A stretch of 64,000 bases of DNA. It comes from JADHUC01 sp964623055. GTDB taxonomy: Bacteria; Planctomycetota; Planctomycetia; Pirellulales; Pirellulaceae. The DNA is taken from NCBI GenBank assembly GCA_964623055.1, contig CAZURK010000024.1, positions 1 to 64,000 on the forward strand, in the 5' to 3' direction. The notes beneath the pieces are model-generated. The model was not told where the DNA came from. It ran no database searches and was given only the letters and a program-made list of their open reading frames with translations. The translations under genes and the position numbers were made by a program. How positions within the stretch are numbered: the stretch's first letter is position 1; each line of letters starts with the position of its first letter. Positions 53,301 to 63,000 of the stretch are shown here, piece after piece.

Positions 53301-54023
53301 GTCTACCGCCGACTCGTCAACGACACCAGCGCCGCGGTGCTCGTTTCGAATGTGTTTGACGAAATGCGTGCGTTCTTGGACTGCCTGCATGACAAGGGCG
53401 AACGGCTTCGTTTCTTCTCGCTGCTTCCGCACAACATCCTGACACGCGACGAGGCGATCGGCATCTGCTGTCAATTGAACAACATCGGCCCGGAGGACTA
53501 CAAGTTCTACGCGAATGATTCCGGTCAATTGCATCATCCGTTTTGCGAGCTGTACCGTGCCGGGTTGCTGGGTGTCGTGGCGACGGATCCAGATAGTCAC
53601 ACAGCTATTCAGCGATTCAAACAACCGCACGATTTGGTGAACGACTTCGAATCGTCAGTACCGGAAACGCCTTTCTACTTGATTCATCCTGCGCTGGATG
53701 GGTGTATTCGGAAGTACCGGACTTCGGGCGTATACAACGTCTTTCATCACGTCGTTGTCGGCCATGGTCAGCCTTGGGAAGACCATTTCGGCGCAGTCTG
53801 CAATGTTGAACGAATCCTGTTTTCGGTCACCGACAAGCCCCTACGCGAATTGGTCCATGACGTATTGAAACGAGCGGCCGTCGTGTTGAAAGAGGGTGGG
53901 CGAGAGCCACTGCGGACTGCAATGGAAGCATCGAAGGAGTGGGAGACGCTACGGGAGAAGTTGATAAAAGGGGAGCACGACGATCTGTACCTGTGGCTCG
54001 AAGAGTTGATAGATGGCGGCTAG
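50316..54023 (+). CDS. Ser/Thr kinase-TIR-P-loop ATPase fusion
   Basis: 1235 residues, cytoplasmic. Residues about 1-215 are an acidic leader. The kinase (about 220-480) has LGRGGMGHVYLA, VAIKVVVDP, the catalytic HRDLKPEN (about 348) and DLGLAKE in the DFG place, and ASPEQAAGR. Next comes a TIR_2-like domain (about 501-640): INVYVCHAGDD, LAEALERQGFSTWYYE, AFLLLISSHSLASQE. The Glu expected after the SxxxxxE helix start is Gln (VTTQVRHAYG), so NADase activity is doubtful. The final part is a P-loop ATPase with Walker A SANKGLGKT (about 699) and Walker B-like TLFFIDKVDQG (about 850), similar to STAND/AAA-type NTPases. The architecture is that of a sensor-effector switch. The downstream convergent sigma factor suggests a link to transcription. 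Confidence 0.9.
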   Translation: MAAEDPEQQQPSASGSRSGETDTAADRFEAAWRAGEEPAIDEFVDVAVEDGRGSSQRELLAELVGIDLEWRWRRAVEQPGKSSAPAEAVAKPSHDEESPAEISERPLLEHYVGRYPALAPLDTLPQELVAHEYYVRRRWGDRPSHGEYQERFRMQWSELEEILVEVDEELGPDAAGVDRVRVPSAEETTLAYCIATADGKIRPLLDALEEAQLRSVFAIGTSVQDRYTLEGDLGRGGMGHVYLARDTRLSRLVAIKVVVDPTGEGRDVLEEALAEEARLGAVLDHPAIATVFDFGFHEGKPFAVFEYVDGDTLRDVLQRRQRIPLDEVRRIIGSLAEALDFAHGRGIVHRDLKPENIRASKQGPFKILDLGLAKEYRRSEDWTTFAGTPAYASPEQAAGRPSDGRADQYALALIAYEMLTGRRVYDDTDPLSLLRLHREENPTAPNVHMPELPEAVNHAIVRALDKDPNRRFATCEDFATALGPVHPAIHGQGHVLDQHGPKTINVYVCHAGDDSELACDLAEALERQGFSTWYYERDTLPGISFVSQCANAIERSEAFLLLISSHSLASQEVTTQVRHAYGRSRRFLPILVDLSQADFQRREPEWRTALGTAAIGEMRSGNLETTVERLTKTLALWHIRPDRAAVHGHAVDHEKPDLDAVRKIWASDANQIDIRDLERVVFRNEIIDDFLNRRGKCFLSANKGLGKTLLLTYKRYLLAETYGTAKEGKEHHHVFFVPEGKPYLDFMSDVRSLSKTHDEFLSELVNAKRMWGFALRVSALSYHPSLFTENDADELALLPRRLRQWVQGARIEPTVVFKEMLGRSVREINRVIDETENFLDHKLRLVHSGTLFFIDKVDQGIRQLSRSGWVSVQAGLIEAAWDAMNTNSHVKVHATIRQEAFSNYESDIKANLYGATTMIQYSEDDLQRLLDQLTQCYEGSQSFKRFVNLNVVKHPHRAFPEDSFQYVRRHTLGRPRDLVIISSELSTQQSSLSEPVYRRLVNDTSAAVLVSNVFDEMRAFLDCLHDKGERLRFFSLLPHNILTRDEAIGICCQLNNIGPEDYKFYANDSGQLHHPFCELYRAGLLGVVATDPDSHTAIQRFKQPHDLVNDFESSVPETPFYLIHPALDGCIRKYRTSGVYNVFHHVVVGHGQPWEDHFGAVCNVERILFSVTDKPLRELVHDVLKRAAVVLKEGGREPLRTAMEASKEWETLREKLIKGEHDDLYLWLEELIDGG

Positions 54024-54055
54024 CACCATGCCGGGAACCGCTGTCGCATTATCAT

Positions 54056-54103
54056 TGTGGGGCACGTTTCCAACGTGCCTGGCACGATGGAATCGTGCCC
54101 CAC
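54056..54103. repeat. Inverted repeat, type F, copy 2
   Basis: The left arm TGTGGGGCAC starts at 54056 and the right arm GTGCCCCAC ends at 54103. The inside carries an extra CCAACGTGCCTGGCACG, so it has a longer centre than copy 1 (6552-6580). Preceding sequence is shared with copy 1. It lies between the convergent kinase-TIR-ATPase and sigma genes, where a terminator is needed. Confidence 0.85.
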
Positions 54104-54142
54104 TTCTTTCCTTTGCCTCCATTAACGGTTCGGCGAGCGACG

Positions 54143-54721
54143 TCAAGTCGCCGTCGACCCACCTTCGCCGTCTTGCAGTTCAACCGCGATGTCCTCGTTG
54201 ATCCGATTCACGATGCGCGTCACCGTGCATCGCGAGACGGAGTGGCGATCGGCAATCTCGTAATGCTTGAAGCCTTCGCACCACAGACGGTACATTTGAG
54301 CATCCCGGTCGCTCTGTTGCCCGAGGACGTGACCGATCACATCATGTAATTCGCGGCCAACATCTTCAGCAAGTGCATTCGGCGTCAGAGCCGCCAAGTC
54401 GGCGTCCACGTGCTCCCGTTGCCTCTTGAAGCGGTCAACGGCGTGTGAAATCTTGAATCGCAATTTCGTGACGGCCAGGCCGTACAGCGCGTTCCGGCCC
54501 CTGTACTGGAACTTTCGTTCGCGGATTCCGAGAAAGACAGACCGCAACGCCGAGTTGACCGCATCGTCCTGGTCATAATGCGGCCGCAGCCAATCACCGA
54601 TCAATTTGGCGGCCATAGCCAGCAATGGGCCCTGGATCTGTTCGAACAGTCTTTGGGCCGCCACCTCATCGCCAGCTTCGTATGCGCCCATCAGTTCCGA
54701 AAACGACTCATCGAGTGACAT
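54143..54721 (-). CDS. ECF-like RNA polymerase sigma factor
   Basis: 192 residues. Region 2 features: AAKLIGDWLRPHYDQDDAVNSALRS, FLGIRERKFQYRG with NALYGLAVTKLRFKI. Region 4-like HTH: YRLWCEGFKHYEIAD then SVSRCTVTRIVNRINED. The linker is short, as in ECF factors. It directs RNA polymerase to specific promoters. It is convergent with the kinase-TIR-ATPase gene. Planctomycete ECF groups are often tied to Ser/Thr kinases in the genome neighbourhood, so control by that kinase is plausible but not shown. Confidence 0.88.
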   Translation of the reverse strand: MSLDESFSELMGAYEAGDEVAAQRLFEQIQGPLLAMAAKLIGDWLRPHYDQDDAVNSALRSVFLGIRERKFQYRGRNALYGLAVTKLRFKISHAVDRFKRQREHVDADLAALTPNALAEDVGRELHDVIGHVLGQQSDRDAQMYRLWCEGFKHYEIADRHSVSRCTVTRIVNRINEDIAVELQDGEGGSTAT

Positions 54722-54799
54722 GGGTTTCTCCGCGAGATTGTCCTACCAGAGTATCCTACTCATCGTGCTGTTCATCAAGGCGGCTGGCAGGTATGGCTG

Positions 54800-57700
54800 T
54801 CAGTCGGGCAGGAAGGCCAACGACGTCTGGACGGCGAAGTTGCATGTACAACCGGAGCTGGCTTCCGGGACAAGGAGCAAACCGCCAGCAGGGATCATGT
54901 TGATCCAACAGCCGGGACGTGTGATCGTCGTTACCTTTGAATACTGGTTCGCTGCCAGATCGAACATTGTCGGATTCGCCTGACGGAAGAACAACGCCGA
55001 AGCCGAAGCCGAGATCGTCCCGCAACCACGGCGGTGTTCCTTGCGCCAAGTCCAATTCGCGAGCGGTCTACCGGTATGCAGGTCGTACGCGTACGGTTCG
55101 CAGTAAAGTCTGTCGCCAACGATCACAGGATGGTGATCCTGTTCGCCGTGGCTTCCGCCGATCTTGGTGCCCTGATTCTGCGTCTTGAACCATACCGGTT
55201 CACCCGTCTTGCCATCGAAGACGTGGATGTCGAAGAACACTCGCGATTTCTCTTTGTCTGTGCCGTCGTTGCGAGATCCTACGACGGCCAGCTTGCCTTG
55301 GGCAAAGCTGACGTAGACGGCATGCTGCAAGGCGCTCAGGTCGTGCGGTTCGGACCACGCTGTGCTACCGTCCTGCATGTCAAGGGAGATGACATTGGAT
55401 CCCTTGCCCAACAACTCCGAAAGGTTGGATCGGCCGTCGGGAGCTTTCAACGTTTCTTCGTTCGTGCTCTCAACACAAAAGACGTGTCCGTCGCCGAGTG
55501 TGATGGTCGAGTTGATGATCGTGCCGGAAGGCGCGTGATAGCCCCAGTTCCGCTTGCCGGTCGCTCGGTCAAAGGTGAATAGCATGTCGCTGCAGACCAT
55601 CGGCCGAGAGTCATAATACGTGCCTTCCTCGATCTGCTGCCGGCTGTGTCCGCGACGCGAGGCCCCGTGTGTCACGCCGGTGCCGAAAAGCAAGCCGCCG
55701 GCGCTGGCCAGGTATCCCCATTCGCGTTTCTCGCCATCCCTCGCTGCGGGCACGGCGAACGTCCGCTTGATTTGGCCCGTAGCGGCATCGACCTCGTGGC
55801 AATTCTCCCCAGCGGCCACATACAAAGAATCGTCGGCCGCGACCATGTAGCTGCAATCGCGAAAGACTCCGACTCGCCGCGATGTCGGAAACGACACGTT
55901 CCACAACAGGGTGCCGTTGTAGGCGTCGACTGCGACCACCCGGTCATTGCCGGGCACGAACAGCCGGCCGTTCTTGCACAGCGGAGCGACCGTGCGATGA
56001 TGGCGGTCGATCATCTGCCGTGGCCCGGGCGGCCCAAACCACTGTAGTTTCAAGTTGCCAACCACTCGACGATCGAAACTGCACGCGGTGTTCGCCGAGT
56101 CGGCATACATGTGCGTCCATTCGCCGTCGTTCTCCAGCGGCCCTCGTCGGTGGACGTGATCGTCGTGCGAACCGAAGATCGCGACGCCGCCGTACGGTCG
56201 AAGCACGCGTAACACCTCATCTCGCGATCCGACGAACGCATGCCCGGACGCCAACGAATCGCTAACGACCAAATTGAACAGATAGTCGGTATAAGGCAGC
56301 GTGCCCGAGGAATCGCGTTCGTGGATGACGACGCGGCCGTACAGCCCCGCGGCATCGAGCGCTCGGCGCGATTTCGCGACTTTCGTGAGGTCCGACTCGA
56401 CGCCGACAATTCTCAAATCGGTCCGCTTCGCCAGTTCAAAGGCCAACCGCCCTTCGCCGCTGTCCAAAACCAGACAATATCCGCGCTTGATCCCCGCTCG
56501 TTCGAGAATCCGCTCGGCCGTCTCGACGTAACGTTGCTCCGTCTTCGCATCGGGATAGGGAAGCCCTACCGCGTCGGGCGGTTCAACAGTGACCGCCTCC
56601 GCGCCTGCTTCGGCCGAGAAGCAATAGATGTGTCCAGCGTCGGTGCTGACGAAAAGTCGACCCTGGGCGACCGCCATGCCATGCGCTCTGCCTTCCACCG
56701 ACGCCGCCCAAACCTGTCTGCCGTCGTCAACATGAAAGGCCGCCACCTTGCCGTCTCCGCCACCTAAACGGATGTCGCCGGCGCCGATGAAGGCGTAGGG
56801 GAACTCGTCCGGAATGCTGCGCACCTCTTTGCCAATGCCTTTGCCGCGCCGTTGCAGTTTCGCGACAAAGGCCCCGGCCGGGTCGCGCCCGGTGGCCACG
56901 TGCAACCGTCCGCCGAGCCGCTCGAGATATCCCTGAGGCGATATGCCAATCGAACCGCTGGCTACTTTCTGGCCAGTGTGGATATTCACCGCCGCTTGGT
57001 AGGCGCCCTGCGTCGGGAACAACCCGGCGCAGAAATAGGCGGTGTCGTCTTCGACAAGCACTCCTGCGCGCATCGGCCAAACGCTTATGATCCGTTCGTT
57101 GCCGGGAATTCGCCGGTCTGTCGGCCCCGCACGGAACTTCCATCGCAACGAACCATCGCCTGCATTCAGGCAGTACACAAAGCCGTCGTCCGAACCGAAC
57201 AACAGTTTCTCGCCAGCGATGGTCGGTGATAGACGAACGGGTCCTTCCGCAAAGAACTGCCAGCGGATGTGACCAGTATCTGAATCCAAACAGACGACCC
57301 TGTCGTCTGTGGATGTTCCGAAATAGACTCGATCGCCGACGGTGACAACGTGGCACACTCGATCGTAGATCACTCGGGCCTTCAAGTTGTTCTTATTGTG
57401 CCAGAAATCCTGATGGGCTGGATCGGGCCACGCGGGCTTGGGAGGATGACGCATCCGATGTACCCATTTCAGATTGAGCGGGAACCGCAGCTTGTCGTCA
57501 GTTACTCCCGTGCGCCGGTTGTCGCGAAGATGGGTCGGCCAATCCGTCACGTCGAGCCGCACCGGTACGATTCCGGGAAAACGCGACTTGCGAGACTCGA
57601 AGTTGTCGACGATTTGCTTCTCAGACAACACCGTGTTCCACAGGCTCACCTGTTCGATTTCGCCGGTCATGGCGTGGAGTTCGTTGTCGTCGTGATACGC

Positions 57701-58318
57701 GCCGATCGTGAAAGATGCCTTCGGTGGATAGGCGATAGGCCCCGACTGAGCCGTCGATTCGGCGGCGAGCTGTCCGTCAACGAACAGCCGCTGCGCACGT
57801 CCGTCATAGGTGCCGACGACGTAGTACCAATTGCCCGGTTCGAAGTGACGGTTGCTGGTGAGATAGGTCAGCTTGCCCGCCTTTTCGCTAGCCACGGCAA
57901 AACAGAACATCGAATTGCGATACCCAAGCAACCATCCTTTCTCGTAAGATCCGTTGTCCTGGATCACTCCGGCGATTCCACCCCACTCCTGTAGCTCGTC
58001 CACCTTGACCCATGCCTCGACAGTGATGTCTCGCGCTGGAAGTGCAAGTTGGCCCAGGTCGTCGGTGACGGAGACCCGATGCTTGGATTTCGAGTTGCCA
58101 TCGAGTTGCAGGGCCCGCGGCGGTTCAGAGGCAAACCGCATGGGGCCAACAACGGCCGCGTCGAGCGAACCGGCCAACGCCTTGAAACTGCCGCCGTGGA
58201 CGTGCTCCGAATCAAACTGCCACCGAGCGACAAGTCCATCCGCAGCAACGATCGTCCCACCCGAGACCCCGTGGAGTGCAAAGAACGCCAAAGAAACAAG
58301 ATGGATGGTCCGCAACAT
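54800..58318 (-). CDS. LamG, PQQ-like beta-propeller protein with embedded methyltransferase-like segment
   Basis: 1172 residues from ATG 58318, with GAAAGGG 9 nt upstream and signal MLRTIHLVSLAFFALHGVSG. A LamG domain spans about 25-240 (ITVEAWVKVDELQEWGG, NWYYVVGTYDGRAQRLFVDG). PQQ-type blades follow (VYFGTSTDDRVVCLDSDTGH, GFVYCLNAGDGSLRWKFRAG). Then comes a Rossmann methyltransferase-like segment (about 640-760): YCLVLDSGEGRLAFELAK, RIVGVESDL, FNLVVSDSLASGHA and LRVLRPYGGVAIFG; the glycine motif has Ser-Gly-Glu-Gly instead of the usual Gly-x-Gly-x-Gly. PQQ blades resume to the end (VAVDAYNGTLLWNVS). Exported. Two propeller halves thus flank an inserted Rossmann domain, whose cofactor binding is uncertain. 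Confidence 0.85.
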   Translation of the reverse strand: MLRTIHLVSLAFFALHGVSGGTIVAADGLVARWQFDSEHVHGGSFKALAGSLDAAVVGPMRFASEPPRALQLDGNSKSKHRVSVTDDLGQLALPARDITVEAWVKVDELQEWGGIAGVIQDNGSYEKGWLLGYRNSMFCFAVASEKAGKLTYLTSNRHFEPGNWYYVVGTYDGRAQRLFVDGQLAAESTAQSGPIAYPPKASFTIGAYHDDNELHAMTGEIEQVSLWNTVLSEKQIVDNFESRKSRFPGIVPVRLDVTDWPTHLRDNRRTGVTDDKLRFPLNLKWVHRMRHPPKPAWPDPAHQDFWHNKNNLKARVIYDRVCHVVTVGDRVYFGTSTDDRVVCLDSDTGHIRWQFFAEGPVRLSPTIAGEKLLFGSDDGFVYCLNAGDGSLRWKFRAGPTDRRIPGNERIISVWPMRAGVLVEDDTAYFCAGLFPTQGAYQAAVNIHTGQKVASGSIGISPQGYLERLGGRLHVATGRDPAGAFVAKLQRRGKGIGKEVRSIPDEFPYAFIGAGDIRLGGGDGKVAAFHVDDGRQVWAASVEGRAHGMAVAQGRLFVSTDAGHIYCFSAEAGAEAVTVEPPDAVGLPYPDAKTEQRYVETAERILERAGIKRGYCLVLDSGEGRLAFELAKRTDLRIVGVESDLTKVAKSRRALDAAGLYGRVVIHERDSSGTLPYTDYLFNLVVSDSLASGHAFVGSRDEVLRVLRPYGGVAIFGSHDDHVHRRGPLENDGEWTHMYADSANTACSFDRRVVGNLKLQWFGPPGPRQMIDRHHRTVAPLCKNGRLFVPGNDRVVAVDAYNGTLLWNVSFPTSRRVGVFRDCSYMVAADDSLYVAAGENCHEVDAATGQIKRTFAVPAARDGEKREWGYLASAGGLLFGTGVTHGASRRGHSRQQIEEGTYYDSRPMVCSDMLFTFDRATGKRNWGYHAPSGTIINSTITLGDGHVFCVESTNEETLKAPDGRSNLSELLGKGSNVISLDMQDGSTAWSEPHDLSALQHAVYVSFAQGKLAVVGSRNDGTDKEKSRVFFDIHVFDGKTGEPVWFKTQNQGTKIGGSHGEQDHHPVIVGDRLYCEPYAYDLHTGRPLANWTWRKEHRRGCGTISASASALFFRQANPTMFDLAANQYSKVTTITRPGCWINMIPAGGLLLVPEASSGCTCNFAVQTSLAFLPD

Positions 58319-58509
58319 TCGCAACCCTTTCAATTCTAGCTGGATGCAATCATACCAGATCTTCCCTGAGATCAATTCCGCACAATGGCAATTCGCGTGG
58401 CGAGGCACTATCCACACGTACCTCTGTGGCACGGGGAGTCAGCATTGCGTAAACTACAACTGCCCAGTGGGGGTTAGCCTACGAGATACTTCTTGGAGGG
58501 CAGTAAATC

Positions 58510-59946
58510 ATGCGGATGTCTTGGCTGGTACTCATAGCTCTCGCCATCAGCGCGCTCGTTTCGGGTTCGCCCGTCGAGGCGGCGGATCAGGAGGCCCAAG
58601 AAAGACCCAACTTCGTGGTCATCTTTATTGACGACCTGGGTTACGGCGACATCGGCCCGTTTGGTTCAACGCTCAATCGCACGCCGAACCTTGACCGCAT
58701 GGCCAAAGAGGGAATGAAGTTGACTTCGTTCTACGTCGCCTCGGCAGTATGCACGCCGTCGCGCGCCGCGTTGATGACCGGGTGCTATCCGCTGCGAGTG
58801 GGTCTGCCGCACGGTTCCGGGCATGCAGTGCTGTTTCCCGGCGACCATTGGGGGCTGCACCCTGACGAAATCACTATTGCCGAAGTGCTGAAGCAAGCGG
58901 GGTACGCCACCGGGTGTTTCGGCAAATGGCACTTGGGAGATCAGCCCGGATTTCTACCCACAGATCAAGGATTTGATGAGTACTACGGCATTCCGTATTC
59001 CAATGACATGTGGCCGGGGCTGAAACGTTGGAAGTTCCCCAAGCTGCCGCTAGTGTGCGGGCGCGAGGTCGTGGGCGAGGTCGAAGATATGGACGACCAG
59101 GCCGAACTGTGCCGTTTGTTCACCGAGGCCGCGGTCAAATTCATCCGCGAACACCGCAAAGGACCCTTCTTCGTCTACCTGCCACACGCCTTCGTCCATC
59201 ACCCACGCCAAGCGAGCAAACGCTTCATGGAAAGCACGAAGAACCCGGATAAAGCCACCGGCGGACAGATCGAAGAGGTCGATTGGAGCGTTGGGCAGAT
59301 CCTTGAGGTGTTGCGTGAACTTGGAATTGCAGAAAACACTCTGGTACTGTTCACCTCAGACAACGGCGGCGCACGTGGTTGTGTGAACAAACCGCTGCGT
59401 GGCGGAAAGGGGAGCCAATTCGAAGGTGGAATGCGCGAACCGACGGTGGCCTGGTGGCCTGGGACGATCCCGGCCAATTCGGTGTGCGACGAAGTGTCGA
59501 TCACGATGGACCTGCTGCCAACGTTTGCCGGGCTAGCCGGCGCGACGGTCCCGCAAGACCGAATCATTGACGGGAAGTGTATCGAGCCCTTGCTACGCGG
59601 CACGCCGGATGCCAGATCGCCGCACGAAGCGTTCTTCTACTACGGAGGCAGCAACCTGCGGGCGGTGCGCTCGGGTCCGTGGAAACTGTTTGCCGACGGG
59701 CGACTCTACAATCTGGACGAAGATATTGGTGAAGTGAAGAACGTTGCCACCGGCCACCCTGACACAGTGGCCCGACTGGAAGGCTACTTCGAGCGAGCAC
59801 GCGCAGACCTCGGCGACGGCAAACGCAAGGGAGCCAATTGCCGCCCCGTGGGAATTGCACAGAATCCACGAACGCTGGTTCCGCGCCCGGGAGTCGAAGG
59901 CGAAGAAGCCTACGCACCAACACTGTCGCTGGAGCGCGGGCGCTAA
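58510..59946 (+). CDS. Exported arylsulfatase-type sulfatase with canonical CTPSR motif
   Basis: 478 residues, signal peptide MRMSWLVLIALAISALVSG, a ribosome-binding site GGAGG 11-15 nt upstream. Sulfatase motifs: NFVVIFIDDLGYGDIGPFG, CTPSRAALMTG (Cys81, canonical), GCFGKWHLGDQ, and LFTSDNGGARG. It resembles arylsulfatase A/N-acetylgalactosamine-6-sulfatase relatives. It lies between two large PQQ-propeller/methyltransferase-like genes (divergent from one, co-directional with the other), which suggests a shared role in handling a sulfated substrate; this is inference. Confidence 0.95.
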   Translation: MRMSWLVLIALAISALVSGSPVEAADQEAQERPNFVVIFIDDLGYGDIGPFGSTLNRTPNLDRMAKEGMKLTSFYVASAVCTPSRAALMTGCYPLRVGLPHGSGHAVLFPGDHWGLHPDEITIAEVLKQAGYATGCFGKWHLGDQPGFLPTDQGFDEYYGIPYSNDMWPGLKRWKFPKLPLVCGREVVGEVEDMDDQAELCRLFTEAAVKFIREHRKGPFFVYLPHAFVHHPRQASKRFMESTKNPDKATGGQIEEVDWSVGQILEVLRELGIAENTLVLFTSDNGGARGCVNKPLRGGKGSQFEGGMREPTVAWWPGTIPANSVCDEVSITMDLLPTFAGLAGATVPQDRIIDGKCIEPLLRGTPDARSPHEAFFYYGGSNLRAVRSGPWKLFADGRLYNLDEDIGEVKNVATGHPDTVARLEGYFERARADLGDGKRKGANCRPVGIAQNPRTLVPRPGVEGEEAYAPTLSLERGR

Positions 59947-60064
59947 GTCACGTTGAACTCGAATGATTTTGCCCACCAATCATTTTGCACGAAGAGCCAA
60001 AGCAAAATCATGTAGGGCAGAATGATAATGCGATCATTTCTGGTTTTCATGTGGAGGTAGTGCC

Positions 60065-63000
60065 ATGAAGCGTCGCATAAGACGACCGACCATTACGTCA
60101 GTTTGTGTATGGGCCTTCGCGGTTGCAGCCTTCGTTCTTGCCATCGGGCCAATCTCGCTCGGAGCCGAAGTCGGGTTCGCTCCGAAGAAGGCAGGTATCC
60201 AGAAAGGAATCTGCGTTGTTCTTGGTTTGCCGAGAGCGGATCAACCAGAATCTGTAACGGCTCTGACCGAAGGAAACCAGTTGCTTGTGTACTTTCAGTC
60301 GCCCAGTTGCGCTGAAGCGACAGCGGTCAGACAGGCCGCGGAGGACGCGGGATTGCTGGGCAAACGGATCTATGTCAATCGCGCGGTCTTGGACTCCATT
60401 CACTTGGCCGACAATCTGGCGGACGTTGCGCTGGTTGCTTCGTCGGTGGCAGAATCGGTCGCAAAGGAAGAGATCCTGCGCGTGCTGCACCCCGGAGGGA
60501 GGGCGATCATTGGCAGTGAAACGGTCGTCAAACCTCTCGCTGACGGAACGGACGACTGGTGCTACCCGTACCATGGGCCGGACAACAACCCACAGTCCGC
60601 TGATCAAGTCGTCCGTGCGCCGTATCTCACGCAGTTCATCGCCGAACCCAAGTTCGCTCCCTCGCCGGCGGTTACGGTCGCGTCGGCAGGACGAGTCTTC
60701 AGGGTCACCGGCCATCTGGCTCACAAAGCAAACCAGAATCCCATGTTGAACACGTTGCTGGCCGTCAATGCCTACAACGGAACCATCTTGTGGAAGCGGC
60801 CGGTGAGCGAAGGATTCATGGTTTTGCGCAACACCATCATCGCCACGCCCGAAACGTTGTACATGGCGGATGATAACTCCTGCAAACTGCTGGACGCGGC
60901 CACCGGAAAGTTGATAGGCGAGATCCGCTCGCCCGAGCCACAAGTAGATGGCACGGTGTGGAAGTGGATGGCATTGGACGGCGATGTCCTTTGCGGATTG
61001 GTGGGCGACGAGGAATTCAAGGCATCGGTTCTTCGTTCGGACGTATTCGGCGTGGGCGGTTGGCCGCGAGCCAACTGGCCCGGATTCGACTATCAAGACG
61101 CGAAAACGGCCTGGGGACAAGGCCGTACGCTGTTTGCCGTCAACGTGAAGACAAAGGAGGTCCTCTGGCGACACCGAGAACAGGAGTTCGTTGACGGCCG
61201 GGCCGTATGCATGCGAAACGGCCGCATCTACTTCCTCAGCCCCGAAAAATGCCTCGGTTGCCTGGACGCCGAATCCGGCGAAGTGATCTGGAAGACCACG
61301 AATCCCGACCTGCTGAAGGCAATCGGGCCGAGGTTCGCGGCCCAGCCGCGGTGGACGGGTCTCTCGCCGATGATCTACGTTCGGTGCAACGACGAGTACT
61401 TGTTCTTTTCAGGCCCTCGGATGCCCCGAGTAGTCGTAGTCTCGACCAAAGACGGAAAACTCGCGTGGCAGAAAGAAGTCATCATGCAAGACGGCGGGAG
61501 CGTTCATCTGCTGTTGCGCGAGGATGCGATTTACGCCGTAGCCATGCGAGGAGGCGATAGTAGTTTTTCCATGGAATATGAGACGGGGAATGTTCTCAGT
61601 CATTTCGTTGGTGGGCGTGGTTGCACGGCGGTAACCGGAAGTGCGGACAGCATTTTCTATCGTGCTCCGGGAGGGACAACCCGCATCGACCTCGATGCGG
61701 CAACGGCACGGCACATCGCACCGATGCGTCCGCCTTGTTACGAAGGCGTGATCATCTCCGGCGGCTTGCTGCACTGGGGACCGTGGAAGTGCCGCTGCCA
61801 ACTGTCTTTGTATGGCAACATCTGCCTTGCGCCGGCTGGGAACTTCGACTTCCGCCCCGGCGCGGACCAGTCGCGCATTGTACGAGGCCATGGCAACCCA
61901 ACGACGGTCGAGAAGTTCGATGTCCAACCGAACGACTGGCTGACCTACCAAGGTGACAACCACAGGACTTCGACCACCAAGGCCGCCATTCCTTGGAAAG
62001 TCTCCGCGCAATGGACGACGGAACCCACTGTGGCCGGCATGCCAACCGCGCCCGTGGTCGCCGGTGGAATTGTCTTTGTCGGAGACGACAGTGGAGTGAT
62101 ACGGGCACTGGACGCGTCGAATGGCAAGCCCCGTTGGAAGGGCTACACGGGCGGCGCGATCTTCTTCCCGCCTGCCGTTTTCGAGGGGCGCGTCTACGTG
62201 GGCTCGGCCGACGGCCACGTTTATGCGTTCGAGGCTGCCACCGGACGACCGCTGTGGAAATTCCGCGCCGCGCCTGCCCACCGATGGATCCCCGTCCTGG
62301 GCAAACTCAGTTCCACGTGGCCAGTGGCCGGTGGCGTGGTCGTCGACAACGGCACCGTCTATGCGGCAGCGGGCATCGCCCATTACGACGGGACCCACGT
62401 ATACGCGCTCGACGCAGTCACTGGCGAAGTCAAATGGTACAACGACACTTCCGGCACGTTATCCCCTGCTGCCGAGAACGGCGTCAGCTTGCAGGGAGAA
62501 CTGTTCCTGCGCGGCGACCAACTGTGTTTTGCCGGCGGAAACGCTTGTGATTTGGCAAGCTACGAGCTGAAGACCGGCAAGTGCACCAGCACGATCACCG
62601 ATCGAGTCGGATCCAGTTATCGAACCGTCTTCTACCCATACTATCCAGAGTTCGGTCAGTACGTATCGCTGAACCACACGTTTGCCGACGGCAAGACGTT
62701 GAACTACGCCGTGGACTACAGCGGCGCAGTGCATTCCACATTGGCTTTATTCGAGCAACTGCCACGCAACGTAGCCAAACTCGGTCCGAACTGGAGGATC
62801 CTACCGCGAAGAGGACAACCCGCAATCAAAGCACCGACCGTCTGGGAGCATAGGCATCGCGTGAAGTACAACAGCTTCATCGTCGCCCCCGACGTGGTCC
62901 TGGCGGCGGGCCAATCCGACGCGGCGGGGCAGACAGAATCGTTCCTGTCCGCGGTAAGCATCGAAGGCGGTACAGAGATCTGGCGACAAGAGCTTCCAGC

